Shown here: positions 1-8,764 of the stretch, piece by piece | Numbering within the stretch: position 1 is the first letter of the stretch | Layout: every line of letters begins with the position of its first letter | Source: CAWCKS01 sp963763485 | Lineage (GTDB): Bacteria > Pseudomonadota > Alphaproteobacteria > Rhizobiales > Xanthobacteraceae | Reading direction: 5' to 3' | Assembly (NCBI GenBank): GCA_963763485.1 | Contig: CAVXOW010000006.1 | Span: 682,001-746,000 of the forward strand | DNA length: 64,000 bases | Program-made: the position numbers and the translations under genes | Notes under the pieces: generated by a model | Seen by the model: only the letters and a program-made list of their open reading frames with translations | The model's database searches: none | What the model was told of the DNA's origin: nothing

Positions 1-1020
1 CCGGTCAGCTTGCTCATCGTCAGCCAGACCACATCCCTGTTCGCGTTTCAGCTGCTCTTCGGCGTGTTGATCGGCGGCGCTTGCGCCGCGATCCTGGCGC
101 CGATGATGGCCTCCGTGACCGGCTGGTTCGACACCCATCGCAGCCTTGCGGTATCGCTCGTCTCCGCCGGCATCGGCATGGCACCGCTCACCATGGCGCC
201 ATTGGCGGCGCGGCTGATCACCGTCTACGACTGGCGCACCTCGTGGCAGATCGTCGCCGCGATCGCGGCTTGCGTGATGATTCCGGTTTCGTTCTTGGTG
301 CGCCGGCCCCCTGTGCGGCAAATCGCGCAGCAACTTGCCCCGCAACACGCCGTCGGCGCTCCGGCGGCAATGCGTGCGCAAGCACTGGGCCCGCAGTCCG
401 ACATGACCGTCGCGCAGGCGCTGCGTTCGCCGCAATTCATCATCCTGTTGATGACCAACTTTTTCTGCTGCGCCACCCATGCCGGTCCGATCGTCCACAC
501 TGTGAGCTATGCCGTGACCTGCGGCATTCCGATGGTCGCGGCGGTTTCGATCTACAGTGTCGAAGGCTTTGCCGGCATGTTCGGCCGCATCGGCTTCGGT
601 CTGCTCGGCGATCGTTTCGGCGCCAAGCGCGTGCTGGTTGTTGGATTGCTGGCGCAAGCATTCGGCGCGCTCGGCTATTTCTTCGTCCGCGAACTGGCCG
701 CGTTCTATGCCGTGGCTGCGCTGTTCGGCTTCATCTACGCCGGCATCATGCCGCTCTACGCCGTGCTGGCGCGCGAAAATTTCCCGCAGCGGATGATGGG
801 CACCATCATCGGCGGCACCTCGATGGCCGGCAGCCTCGGCATGGCCACCGGGCCATTGGCCGGCGGACTGATCTACGACACCTTTGCGAGCTACAGCTGG
901 CTCTATCTCGGCGCGTGGGGCATCGGCATCGGCGCTTTCCTGATGGCGATGACGTTCAGGCCGTTCCCGAAGGAGCAGCAGCCGGTCGCGGCGATGAACG
1001 TAGCAACCATTAAGTGGTAG
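1..1020 (+). CDS. MFS transporter, 5' end outside the window
   Basis: Inner-membrane secondary transporter of the major facilitator superfamily; substrate unknown. The reading frame is open from base 1, so the start lies upstream and roughly the N-terminal fifth is missing. About 339 residues remain, with repeated hydrophobic segments and the charged GDRFGAKR loop typical of MFS half-repeats. The general look is that of the monocarboxylate/oxalate-formate branch, but this is only an impression. The last eight or so residues (MNVATIKW) overlap the end of the IS110-type transposase gene on the other strand, so the original C-terminus was probably replaced by element sequence. Since the tail of MFS proteins is usually dispensable, the protein may still work. 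Confidence 0.85.
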   Translation, partial: PVSLLIVSQTTSLFAFQLLFGVLIGGACAAILAPMMASVTGWFDTHRSLAVSLVSAGIGMAPLTMAPLAARLITVYDWRTSWQIVAAIAACVMIPVSFLVRRPPVRQIAQQLAPQHAVGAPAAMRAQALGPQSDMTVAQALRSPQFIILLMTNFFCCATHAGPIVHTVSYAVTCGIPMVAAVSIYSVEGFAGMFGRIGFGLLGDRFGAKRVLVVGLLAQAFGALGYFFVRELAAFYAVAALFGFIYAGIMPLYAVLARENFPQRMMGTIIGGTSMAGSLGMATGPLAGGLIYDTFASYSWLYLGAWGIGIGAFLMAMTFRPFPKEQQPVAAMNVATIKW

Positions 1021-2050
1021 CTGGTTTTTCTAGCCAAGGTTTACCGCGCTGAACGACAGTGTTGGCGTAGATGAGCAGCTTTCTGGCGCAGGCGACAAGA
1101 GCGGCGTTGTGGGCTTTGCCGCGGGCGATCAGGCGCGCGTAGAGAGCGATCAGCGCTTTGTTCCAGCGGAACGCCGCCGGCAAAGCGGCCGCAAACAGTG
1201 AGCGGCGCAAACGTCCGCGCCCGCCGGCGATGTGGCGTTGGCCTTTGTACTTCCCGCTGTCGTCATCGAACGGAGCAAGCCCGGCAAGTGCGGCAGCCTG
1301 TTCGCGGCTGAGGCGTCCGAGTTCCGGCATCCGGATGATGAGCGCAAGCGCGGTCCGCTCCCCGATGCCGGGGACGCTGCAGACCAAGTCGAGCCGTAGG
1401 GCGAGGTCATCGTAGGCGCGTAACGCCTTGGCGATCCGCAGCAGCTCAGCCGCCCGTCGGGTCTTCAAACGTGCGATATCGGCGGTGACGAGCTGCCGCA
1501 ATCGACGATTGTCGATATGTTCGAGCCGGATCTTGCTGCGAGCAATATCCTCCTCAATCTGCTCGACGAAGGTTAGATGATCGGCAAGCTCAGCCAGGCG
1601 CGCATCCGGCTCAATCCGCGGCTGATCGACTGCGGCAGTGCAGGCTGCGATCAGGACTGCATCGAGCATATCATTCTTGGCTCGACGCAGGTGCACGCGT
1701 GCAAAGGCACGAACCTGGATCGGCTGCAGCACCACCACGGTGAGCCCTGCCGCCCGCAGATACTTGATCACCCCGCGCTCGTAGCCGCCAGTTGCCTCGA
1801 TGCCAACCCGCGCGACACCGACCTTGGTCAGCTCCGCATGCAACCGTCGCCAGCCGTGCAACGTGTTCTCGACCCGCCAATGTAAGTCTTGGCAATGGAT
1901 GGCAACGTCGAGTTTGTCTTTGGCCGTATCGATGCCGGCCACCACTATGTTAGTCTTCGTCATCTTCGTCGATCCCTGCCTTGTGAAGCGAACCTAATGT
2001 TCCGGCAACCATCCGGGTCCGATGAAGGTGCTGACGACGATCACGCTACG
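1003..2050 (-). mobile_element. IS110-type insertion sequence, ends approximate
   Basis: The element is defined by the intact transposase at 1010-1963. IS110 elements usually have no clear terminal inverted repeats and make no target duplication, so the exact ends cannot be read here. The left end must lie close to 1003-1020, where the MFS frame stops abruptly. The right end lies somewhere in the noncoding stretch between 1970 and about 2050. Confidence 0.5.
1010..1963 (-). CDS. IS110 family transposase
   Basis: Transposase of 317 residues, the usual length for IS110/IS1111. The N-terminal RuvC-like DEDD domain is visible: D12 in GIDTAKD, E56 in IEATGGYE, D98 and D101 in KNDMLDA. The C-terminal Transposase_20 region begins near VPGIGERTALALI and contains the catalytic-serine region expected for the family. 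ATG at 1961-1963 follows AGGGAT at good spacing. The reading frame is intact, so the element may be active. It lies tail-to-tail with the MFS gene and overlaps its last 11 bases. Confidence 0.93.
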   Translation of the reverse strand: MTKTNIVVAGIDTAKDKLDVAIHCQDLHWRVENTLHGWRRLHAELTKVGVARVGIEATGGYERGVIKYLRAAGLTVVVLQPIQVRAFARVHLRRAKNDMLDAVLIAACTAAVDQPRIEPDARLAELADHLTFVEQIEEDIARSKIRLEHIDNRRLRQLVTADIARLKTRRAAELLRIAKALRAYDDLALRLDLVCSVPGIGERTALALIIRMPELGRLSREQAAALAGLAPFDDDSGKYKGQRHIAGGRGRLRRSLFAAALPAAFRWNKALIALYARLIARGKAHNAALVACARKLLIYANTVVQRGKPWLEKPATT

Positions 2051-2173
2051 GGACAGCCCAAGCTGCTCAGGGCGGGTTCGATCCGATCGCCAGGCGCTCT
2101 GCCGTGGATCGCCGTCCGCGGCAGAGCATTCCTTTCGGAACGACCTCAAGATATTTGGATTCGCTGTTACAAG

Positions 2174-2199
2174 GGCGGATTAGCGCAGCGTAATCCGCC
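2174..2199. repeat. short palindromic intergenic repeat, copy 1
   Basis: Two 9-base arms (GGCGGATTA and TAATCCGCC) separated by GCGCAGCG form a perfect hairpin. The identical 26-mer recurs at 5466-5491. Elements of this sequence are common between genes in Bradyrhizobium-type genomes (recalled, not searched). The palindrome translates to DYAALIRP, which produces false N-terminal extensions of neighbouring ORFs. Confidence 0.8.
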
Positions 2200-2267
2200 A
2201 GCGTCTTGGCGCATCGTGAATCCGAGACGCTACGCGCAAAGCGGCAGCCGGCGCAGCGCTGATTATC

Positions 2268-2336
2268 ATGGCCGGGCTTGTCCCGGCCATCCATCCGTTT
2301 TCGCGAGAAGATGGATGCGCGGATCAAGTCCGCGCA
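2268..2336. repeat. double-hairpin dispersed repeat, copy 1
   Basis: First stem ATGGCCGGG/CCCGGCCAT with loop CTTGT (2268-2290), then a second stem GCGCGGA/TCCGCGC with loop TCAAG near 2317-2336. The first hairpin recurs in inverted orientation at 58536-58558. With the palindrome at 2174 it fills the 1964-2371 gap; no gene was found there. Confidence 0.7.
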
Positions 2337-2371
2337 TGACGGCCATGGGATAACCGCGTCGAGCGAACGCT

Positions 2372-4159
2372 TTATCCGTCCCTATACCAGTTCGCCAGCT
2401 GCCAGAGGTCGAGATCCCAGCCGCTGATCGGCGCCACGATATCGCGCTTCAGCGCGATCACCCGCAGCCGGTTCATTTCCGGCAGAATGTAGTGATCGCC
2501 GACCACCATCTCATTCATCTCGATGAACATCGCCGCGCGCTTCACCGGGTCGAGCTCGTGCTGGGCCTTTAGATAGAGGTCGTCGTAGGCCTTGTCGTGC
2601 CAACGGCTCGCGTTCCGGCCCTGCCATTTGTTGTCCTTGGCCGCAATTTCCGAGGACAGGAATTGATTCATGAAGCGCTGTGGATCAGGTTGCCCCATGT
2701 TCGTCGTGAACATCTGGGCGTCGCAGTAGAAATGCGCGTAGGTGTCGGGATTGGCGGTGTCGGAGGAGAAGAACACCGAGGCCACCACGGATTTCAGCTC
2801 GACCTCGATACCGGCCTTCTGGCAGGCCTGCTTGATCACCGCCTGGTTCTTCTGGCGCGGCGCGTTGATCGAGGTCTGGAACGAGAACTTTAGCTGCTTG
2901 CCGTCCTTGGCGCGAATGCCGTCGGCGCCCTTCTTCCAGCCTGCATTCTCCAGGATCTGGTTGGCCTTCTCGATATCGAATTCGAAGCTGACTTTTTTCG
3001 ACCTGAAGCGCTCAGGGCTGTTGAGGAAGTTCCCGGTCGCGACCGCCGTGCGCCCATAGATGAATTTTTGCACCGACACGCGATCGATCAACAAGTTGAT
3101 CGCTTCGCGCACTGCCGGATCCGAGAACAGCGGATGTTTTGTCTTGACGCTCGCGCGCTCGCCATCGACCTCGACCGAAGGGTCGGTTGCGTTGAGCATG
3201 ATGAATTCGATGCTGCCGCTCGGAACGATCGTCACCTTGCCGTTGCCGCTCTCCAGCTTCTGCAGGATTTCGTCCTCGACCTGCAGGTTCCAGGCGTAGT
3301 CGTATTCGCCGGTCTGCAGCACCGCGCGCGCCGCCGACACCGCGTCGCCGCCGCCCTTGATTTCCAGGGTGTCGAAGTACGGTCGGTTGGGCAGGTGATA
3401 ACCTTCATTGCGTTTGCCCTGCACGAGATCGCCGGGCTTGAAATCGACGAAGGTGTACGGTCCGGTGCCGACCGGTTTGAGATTGGCCGGCGCCTCGCGC
3501 GACTTCCCTCCGGCAAAGTCGGCAAACAGATGCTTGGGGACGATCATGCCGTTGACGCCGACAAAGGCGTCGGCCCAGAACGGGGTCGGCTGATCGAAGA
3601 TCACACGGATCGTGTGATCGTCGATCTTCTCGACCTTGATGTCCTTGTAGCTGCCGATGGTGACGGCCGCGGTGTCCGGATTGCGCGCGTACGCCCAGTT
3701 GAAGACTACGTCGTCGGCGGTGAACGTGGTGCCGTCGTGCCATTTGACGCCCTGCTTCAGCTTCCAGACCACCGACAGGCCGTCTTCTTTCAGCCCATCA
3801 TTATCCTTGCTCGGGATTTCGGCAGCCAGCACCGGAACCAGGTTGCCATCGCCGTCCCACCCGGCCAGCGGTTCGTAGAAAACGCGACAGGCCTCCTGAT
3901 CCTTCACACCAACGGCAAAGTGTGGATTGAGCAGCGTCGGCGCCTGCCAGAGCAGCAGTTTCAGCGCGCCACCGCCGCCCGCCTTGATCGGCTTGTAGGG
4001 GATTTCACTTGCCGCGAAGGCAACGCCCGACTGGCTCAGCATCATTCCGGCGATCGGCGCGGTGAGCCCCACCGCGATCATTTGTTGCACAAAAGCCCGA
4101 CGCGACAGGCGCCCGTCCTTGACCTCCGCGATCAGTTCTCGAAGTTCACGCTCGTCCAT
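2372..4159 (-). CDS. ABC transporter substrate-binding protein, peptide/nickel family (SBP_bac_5)
   Basis: Periplasmic binding protein of about 595 residues for peptides or similar solutes. ATG at 4157-4159 is chosen over an ATG 39 bases upstream because GTGGAG sits 8 bases before it. The N-terminus has a twin-arginine-like SRRAFVQQMI motif followed by a hydrophobic stretch ending in AFA, so Tat export is plausible. The body has the family layout: an early partner-binding lobe, WKLKQGVKWHDGTTFTADDV, and a C-terminal lobe ending in WDLDLWQLANWYRDG. No permease or ATPase gene lies beside it, so it is an orphan that must share a membrane complex encoded elsewhere. Confidence 0.9.
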   Translation of the reverse strand: MDERELRELIAEVKDGRLSRRAFVQQMIAVGLTAPIAGMMLSQSGVAFAASEIPYKPIKAGGGGALKLLLWQAPTLLNPHFAVGVKDQEACRVFYEPLAGWDGDGNLVPVLAAEIPSKDNDGLKEDGLSVVWKLKQGVKWHDGTTFTADDVVFNWAYARNPDTAAVTIGSYKDIKVEKIDDHTIRVIFDQPTPFWADAFVGVNGMIVPKHLFADFAGGKSREAPANLKPVGTGPYTFVDFKPGDLVQGKRNEGYHLPNRPYFDTLEIKGGGDAVSAARAVLQTGEYDYAWNLQVEDEILQKLESGNGKVTIVPSGSIEFIMLNATDPSVEVDGERASVKTKHPLFSDPAVREAINLLIDRVSVQKFIYGRTAVATGNFLNSPERFRSKKVSFEFDIEKANQILENAGWKKGADGIRAKDGKQLKFSFQTSINAPRQKNQAVIKQACQKAGIEVELKSVVASVFFSSDTANPDTYAHFYCDAQMFTTNMGQPDPQRFMNQFLSSEIAAKDNKWQGRNASRWHDKAYDDLYLKAQHELDPVKRAAMFIEMNEMVVGDHYILPEMNRLRVIALKRDIVAPISGWDLDLWQLANWYRDG

Positions 4160-4303
4160 CGGATTTACTCCACGGTTAAGCTGAATTCTCGACGTCACCT
4201 CTTGATGAAGATGCCAGTTGAATTCGAATTCGATCAGCCTGGCGCAGGACTGTCAAAGCACATTCCGGGCCAGCGAAGCTGAGGCGCATCGGCTCTTGCG
4301 CAT

Positions 4304-4452
4304 CCTCCCCCGCGAAGCGGGGGAGGGGGACCGTGCGGAGCATGGTGGAGGGGGCACGCTGAGCTTCGCAGGACAGAGTGCACGAATGTGCCGCGCACCC
4401 CCTCCACCGCCCTGCGGGCGGTCCCCCTCCCCCGCGCTTCGCGCAGGGGAGG
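4304..4452. repeat. long imperfect inverted repeat (CCCTCCCC/GGGGAGGG type), copy 1
   Basis: A block beginning CCTCCCCCGCGAAGCGGGGG and ending in the inverted CCCCCTCCCCCGCGC...GGGGAGG fills most of the 311-base gap between the binding protein and the oxidoreductase. Related GC-rich blocks occur at 7762-7835 and 22191-22301. Such elements can fold into long cruciforms or transcript hairpins and may act as terminators. No gene was found in this gap. Confidence 0.65.
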
Positions 4453-4470
4453 AAAGAAGCCACGATCACC

Positions 4471-5409
4471 TCAGAACGCAATCACCAGCCGTCCCCGCGT
4501 GCCGCGCGCCTCGAGCCGCCGGTGCGCCTCGCTGGCGCGCTCCGGCGGATAGGTCTCGGCCACGCGGATCTTCAGCACGCCCTGCTCCGCAAGCTGCCGC
4601 AGGCGGTCGAGCTTCTCGAACTCGCGGTCGTAGTCGCGCACGAATGTGGTGGTGAAATTGATGCCGCGCTGAGGCGTTCCTTTGAAGCCGCGCACCGATG
4701 TAAAGGAGCCGCCGTCGCATACCGCCGGGATCACGAGCTCGTTCAGGACCGCGCCGTCGGCGAGACCGTCGACGCCATTCGGGACATGCTGGCGAATGCG
4801 CGCGGCGACATCGTCGCCGCGGCGCACGACAATGTCGGCACCGAGCGATTTCACCAGCGCTTCGTCGGCCTCCGAGGCATCGGCGATCACCTTCAAGCCA
4901 TCGTTCTTGGCAAGCTGGATGACATAGCCGCCGTAAATGCCCGCGGCTCCCGTCACCGCGATCGTCTGCCCCGCCTGCAGGCCGAGCAGATCGAGCGAGC
5001 GCCGAGCGGTCAATCCATTCATCGGCAGCGTCGCCGCCTGCGCATGCGAAGAACCCTTCGGCGCCCTCACCACCGCACGTTCGTTGAGCACGATCTGCTC
5101 GCGATACGCACCGTGACTGCCCCTCGGCAACACCATCGCCATCACCGCGTCGCCGACGCGGATGCCGGTCTTGACGCCATCGCCCACCTCATCGACGACG
5201 CCGGCGGCATCCATCCCCGGCACATAGGGCGGCGGATCGACTTTCTGCTGCTCGGCACGGAAGCCGTTGCGGACGAACAGATCGGTCGGATTCACCCCCG
5301 CCGCATGGACGCGGATGCGAACCTCGCCGGGACCGGCGTGGACTTCTGGAACGTCGACAACCTTGAGAACCTCCGGCCCACCGTAGGTCATGACTCCGAC
5401 TGCACGCAT
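4471..5409 (-). CDS. Zinc-independent MDR / NADPH:quinone oxidoreductase family protein
   Basis: About 312 residues, the normal length for quinone oxidoreductases of the medium-chain dehydrogenase/reductase superfamily. It likely transfers hydride from NADPH to a quinone or enone. The N-terminal GroES-like domain carries GPGEVRIRVHAAGVNPTD; the Rossmann domain begins at TIAVTGAAGIYGGYVIQLAK. The zinc ligands of alcohol dehydrogenases are absent. The start is placed at MRAVGVMTYG (5407-5409); the longer frame would read through the palindromic repeat at 5466-5491 and give a spurious DYAALIRP peptide. It is the first of three same-strand oxidoreductase genes but is separated from the next by 135 bases. 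Confidence 0.88.
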   Translation of the reverse strand: MRAVGVMTYGGPEVLKVVDVPEVHAGPGEVRIRVHAAGVNPTDLFVRNGFRAEQQKVDPPPYVPGMDAAGVVDEVGDGVKTGIRVGDAVMAMVLPRGSHGAYREQIVLNERAVVRAPKGSSHAQAATLPMNGLTARRSLDLLGLQAGQTIAVTGAAGIYGGYVIQLAKNDGLKVIADASEADEALVKSLGADIVVRRGDDVAARIRQHVPNGVDGLADGAVLNELVIPAVCDGGSFTSVRGFKGTPQRGINFTTTFVRDYDREFEKLDRLRQLAEQGVLKIRVAETYPPERASEAHRRLEARGTRGRLVIAF

Positions 5410-5465
5410 GTTTTGTCTCGCTTCTTTCTTTAGTCGAGCCAGCATAGCACGTTGTGGCTCAGTAG

Positions 5466-5491
5466 GGCGGATTAGCGCAGCGTAATCCGCC
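5466..5491. repeat. short palindromic intergenic repeat, copy 2
   Basis: Identical to the 26-base palindrome at 2174-2199, between the MDR gene and the LLM gene. It lies just upstream of one gene and downstream of the other, where a transcript hairpin could end or stabilise mRNA. Confidence 0.8.
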
Positions 5492-5544
5492 AAGGCGAGC
5501 CGGTCATCAGCAGCGGCCACACCCGGCTGCCGCAGAATCTGCCT

Positions 5545-6534
5545 TCAGCTCAATCTCGGCAGAACCTTCTCGGTCAGCAGGGCGAACGACTGCTGGCTCA
5601 ACGGCGCACACAGCAGATAGTTCAGCTGCGCCGTCTCGCGCAACGACAGGATCTGGTCGACCACGGATTGCCATGTGCCGTGAATGATCACGTCGTTCAC
5701 GTAGCGCGCGACCGGATCTGGCCCAAGATTGCGTTGCTCGTTTCTGACCGCGCGGTGCTGCGGGCCGACGTAGGAGCCGACCATCCAGCCTGCGCCTCGC
5801 GCGGCGATCTCGGCGGCACGGGTGGCATCGTCGGCGATTGCGATCAGGCGCGCCATCGGGATGTCGCGTCCGTCCGCCGAGAAGCCCGCGGCGGCCATGC
5901 GCTCGCCGTAGTGCCGGCGCTTCTGCGCAAGCTCCACATGCGTGCAATGCGGATCCATGAGGATCGAGAAACCGCGGCTCGCCGCCCAATCGATCGCGCT
6001 CTCGGAAGTCGCAGCCATCCAGACCGGCGGATGCGGGCGTTGCATGGGCTTCGGCAGCACCTCGACCGCGTCGCACTGAAAGTGCGTCCCTCGATAACTC
6101 AATCGTTCTTCGGTCCAGGCCCGCAGCACGATCTCGACGTTCTCCCGGAACCGTGACGTGCTCTCGTCCGCAGGGATGCCGAAAGCTGCGAACTCGCCAA
6201 CCGAAAAGCCGCGTCCAGCGCCCCAGTTGACGCGGCCGCCCGACAGCACGTCGAGCAGCGCGACCTCCTCGGCGAGTCGCAGCGGGTGATAGAACGGCGC
6301 CAGCGACACCGCGGTCCCGATCCTGAGACGCTTGGTCCGCGCGGCCGCCAAGGTGCCCATCATGTGCACGGAGGGGCAGACGCTGAAGCTGGAAAAATGA
6401 TGTTCGGCGAGCCAGACCGCGTCGTATCCCTCGCGATCCATGATATCAAAGCGCTCGATGGCGCGTGCGTAGACAGAATTGAGATCAATCTTCCGGTCTG
6501 CCCACCCGAAAAACTGCAGAACCCCGACTTTCAT
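5545..6534 (-). CDS. LLM class flavin-dependent oxidoreductase
   Basis: Luciferase-like monooxygenase of about 329 residues with the TIM-barrel opening MKVGVLQFFGW and the family motifs DAVWLAEHHF and LDVLSGGRVNWGAGRG. It is expected to use FMNH2 (or F420) and oxygen; the substrate cannot be told. ATG at 6532-6534 is preferred over an upstream ATG because AGGGAGA precedes it. The neighbours are two MDR oxidoreductases, a combination often found in catabolism of sulfonates or aromatic and terpenoid compounds, but no pathway is evident. Confidence 0.9.
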   Translation of the reverse strand: MKVGVLQFFGWADRKIDLNSVYARAIERFDIMDREGYDAVWLAEHHFSSFSVCPSVHMMGTLAAARTKRLRIGTAVSLAPFYHPLRLAEEVALLDVLSGGRVNWGAGRGFSVGEFAAFGIPADESTSRFRENVEIVLRAWTEERLSYRGTHFQCDAVEVLPKPMQRPHPPVWMAATSESAIDWAASRGFSILMDPHCTHVELAQKRRHYGERMAAAGFSADGRDIPMARLIAIADDATRAAEIAARGAGWMVGSYVGPQHRAVRNEQRNLGPDPVARYVNDVIIHGTWQSVVDQILSLRETAQLNYLLCAPLSQQSFALLTEKVLPRLS

Positions 6535-6699
6535 CGCCGTCTCCCTCTGGACCCTCAATCGTATCGTGATGAAGCGAAAACCGCCGCTGATGTCATACCA
6601 GACCGCCACACCGTTCAATTATTTTTTCGCCGTCGGCGGCCGGTTGCGGTTTTGCCGATTGAAGGCATCGATTCGGCGCTCTGGTTCAGCTGCGCGGCC

Positions 6700-7713
6700 C
6701 TACCCGATCGCAATCGCGATCTTGCCGAAGTGCGCGCCGCTTTCCATGTAGGCGAACGCTTCCTTCACCTGGTCGAAGGCAAACGTCCTGTCCATCACCG
6801 GCTTCATGCGGCTTGCGGCCATTGCGTCGGCGAGCGCCTGAAGGTCCTCGACCGAGCCGACCGTAGTGCCCTGCAGCCGCTGCTGCTGCATCACCATCAG
6901 CGGAATGCGCAGCTCGGCCTGTGGTGGCCCGGCCAACACGCCGATGAACGCGATGGTGCCGCCGATTTTCGTGGCGCGGATCAACTCGTTCAGCGTGCCG
7001 ACGCCGCCGACCTCGACCACGAGATCGACGCCGCGTCCGGTGATCTCGCGCGTTTTCTTGCCCCAGTCGGGCGTCGTCTTGTAGTTCAGCGTGATGTCGG
7101 TGCCGAGCGCCTTCAACCGTTCGATCTTGGCTTCGCTCGACGAGGTCGAGATCACCCGCGCGCCGGCGAGCTTTGCCAGCTGCAACGCGAACAGCGAGAC
7201 GCCGCCGGTGCCTTGAGTCAGCACGATCTGGCCCGGCTTCACATTGCCGAGCTTGACCACCGCGCTCCACGCCGTGACGCCGGCACAGGGCAGCGCCGCC
7301 GCCTCGACGTCGCTCAAATGCGCGGGCGTCCTGACCAGCGCATGCGCCGGAAACACCCGATACTCACTCAGCACGCCATCGGCGGAGCCGCCGAGCGCCG
7401 AACGCATTCTTGTCTCGCTCGGCTCGCCGCCGAGCCAGTTCTCGAAGAAGCTGCCGATCACGCGATCACCAGGCGCAAACGCGCGCACGCCGGGCCCGAC
7501 CGCTTCGACCACGCCCGCGCCGTCCGACACCGGAACAAGCGGAAATTTCTGGCGCGAGCCGTAGCCGCCCTTCACCGTGAGCAGGTCGCGATAGTTCAGC
7601 GTCGCCGCCTTCAACCGCACCAGCACCTCGCCCGCGCCGGGCTGCGGCACGGGCTTCTCGACCAGCGCAAGCGAAGCAAACCCGTCGGGTCCCTGCAGCT
7701 CATAACACTTCAC
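6700..7713 (-). CDS. NAD(P)-dependent alcohol dehydrogenase / MDR family
   Basis: A 337-residue MDR protein starting at GTG (7711-7713) behind a clear AAGGAG. The GroES-like part reads GEVLVRLKAATLNYRDLL, and the nucleotide-binding fold starts at VLTQGTGGVSLFALQLAK. The catalytic zinc site (GHE) of classical alcohol dehydrogenases is missing, which points to the zinc-independent quinone or enoyl reductase side of the family. Substrate unknown. It ends about 165 bases before the start of the LLM gene. Confidence 0.88.
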   Translation of the reverse strand: MKCYELQGPDGFASLALVEKPVPQPGAGEVLVRLKAATLNYRDLLTVKGGYGSRQKFPLVPVSDGAGVVEAVGPGVRAFAPGDRVIGSFFENWLGGEPSETRMRSALGGSADGVLSEYRVFPAHALVRTPAHLSDVEAAALPCAGVTAWSAVVKLGNVKPGQIVLTQGTGGVSLFALQLAKLAGARVISTSSSEAKIERLKALGTDITLNYKTTPDWGKKTREITGRGVDLVVEVGGVGTLNELIRATKIGGTIAFIGVLAGPPQAELRIPLMVMQQQRLQGTTVGSVEDLQALADAMAASRMKPVMDRTFAFDQVKEAFAYMESGAHFGKIAIAIG

Positions 7714-8086
7714 GTGCGGCTCCTTTCAAAGCGAACGCTAAACGTGCTTGACGAAGCGGACTCCCTCTCCCTGCAAGGGGAAGGGTCGGGGTGGGGTCTC
7801 CTCGTTCAGGCGCGTCGTGCCGACCTTCCCCCTTTCAGGGCAAGTGTAGCTCCGTAGAGCATCGAAATTTCTGCTGAGAAGTCAAGCTGTTGGCTGGCCA
7901 CCCCGGCGGCGGTGTCCTTACGGTGTCCTTATCAGCCTGAGGAGCCCACATGCGAGACGATCACCGCCGCCATCCGCTGCGCGACCTACATCATCAGCAC
8001 GCGGGCAGCAAGCGCGGCATTGATCCTGATCTCAAACCTGCCGTGCAAGCGGGTCGATGTGCGTACAGGCGAGATGGTCGAGATCA
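7714..8086. other. Gene-free stretch with a GC-rich repeat and an 11-base tandem repeat
   Basis: No convincing gene. Bases 7762-7835 hold a copy of the CCCTCTCC/GGGGAAGGG-type repeat seen at 4304 and 22191. Bases 7910-7931 are two exact copies of CGGTGTCCTTA. An open frame from 7912 into the AbiV gene gives no recognisable protein. The stretch borders the AbiV-like gene and may mark the edge of acquired DNA, but no attachment site or tRNA end was found. Confidence 0.5.
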
Positions 8087-8764
8087 TCAGGCCGGAAAGT
8101 CTGGGTGAAGCGGGGCTACCAGCTCCGGACGGTCCTTCAGATTTTCAAGAGCAGCATAAAGGTCAGGATCGTTCGACTTCAGAAGCTCAACCCCGCTGAT
8201 GTACCAGCTCTGGTAGCGGCCAACATAGTCGTTCACTGCGTCACGCACGCAGTTGTAACCCGTCTGAACCGACAGATCAGCTGGCCTGTTCCATTCACTG
8301 CTTGACTTCGGCTCAACGTAGAGCGCCGCCATGCGGCTGCTGTGGCGATCATCAGGCGTGCGTTTTGTTTTGATCTCATCGATCTGTTTCAGCTTCACAT
8401 CCGCGTCCCTCCATTCTTGGCTTTGTGGAGAATACCTCGTTCTGTCGCTCAGGAGTTTTCCGAGAACCGTGTCTCTGTCCGTCACCAAGGTCAGGCTCAA
8501 CATTCCAGCGCGTTGCTTGGCGACGTGATCGTCGCAAGCAGCATCGATCTCCTCGACAGCTACAGCTGTGCCACCGCGCACACGCCTCCACATGCCGAGC
8601 AAGATTTTCGACCGCCCCAACTCCTCACGCCCAAAGGCAGCCAGTACGACCGCCGTCGCGTAAGATCCGTTGTGGTAGAGATGGACTGCGTCGCGCAACA
8701 GCAGCCCGCACTGCTCCAACGCGAGAGCGTAGCCCCTTACAAGAAATTCCTCGGTCACTGACAT
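8087..8764 (-). CDS. AbiV-like abortive infection protein (HEPN_AbiV)
   Basis: A 225-residue protein resembling the AbiV phage-resistance family. The helical N-terminus has a repeated pattern of GYALALEQCG and DAVHLYHNGSYATAVVLAAFG followed by REELGRSKIL (about residues 46-55), the hallmark of the HEPN_AbiV fold. AbiV of Lactococcus is reported to block phage by interfering with translation of late phage proteins; the function here is inferred. Start: ATG at 8762-8764 has CGGAGA eight bases upstream; upstream ATGs lack a site. It stands alone, with no other defence gene and with gene-poor flanks of about 370 and 700 bases. Confidence 0.75.
   Translation of the reverse strand: MSVTEEFLVRGYALALEQCGLLLRDAVHLYHNGSYATAVVLAAFGREELGRSKILLGMWRRVRGGTAVAVEEIDAACDDHVAKQRAGMLSLTLVTDRDTVLGKLLSDRTRYSPQSQEWRDADVKLKQIDEIKTKRTPDDRHSSRMAALYVEPKSSSEWNRPADLSVQTGYNCVRDAVNDYVGRYQSWYISGVELLKSNDPDLYAALENLKDRPELVAPLHPDFPA

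Noticed and set aside
3068..4282. 404-codon frame antisense to the peptide-binding protein
   Set aside because: Shadow frame; no ribosome site or motif.
5410..5520. N-terminal extension of the MDR protein
   Set aside because: It reads through the palindromic repeat; homology and length support ATG 5409.
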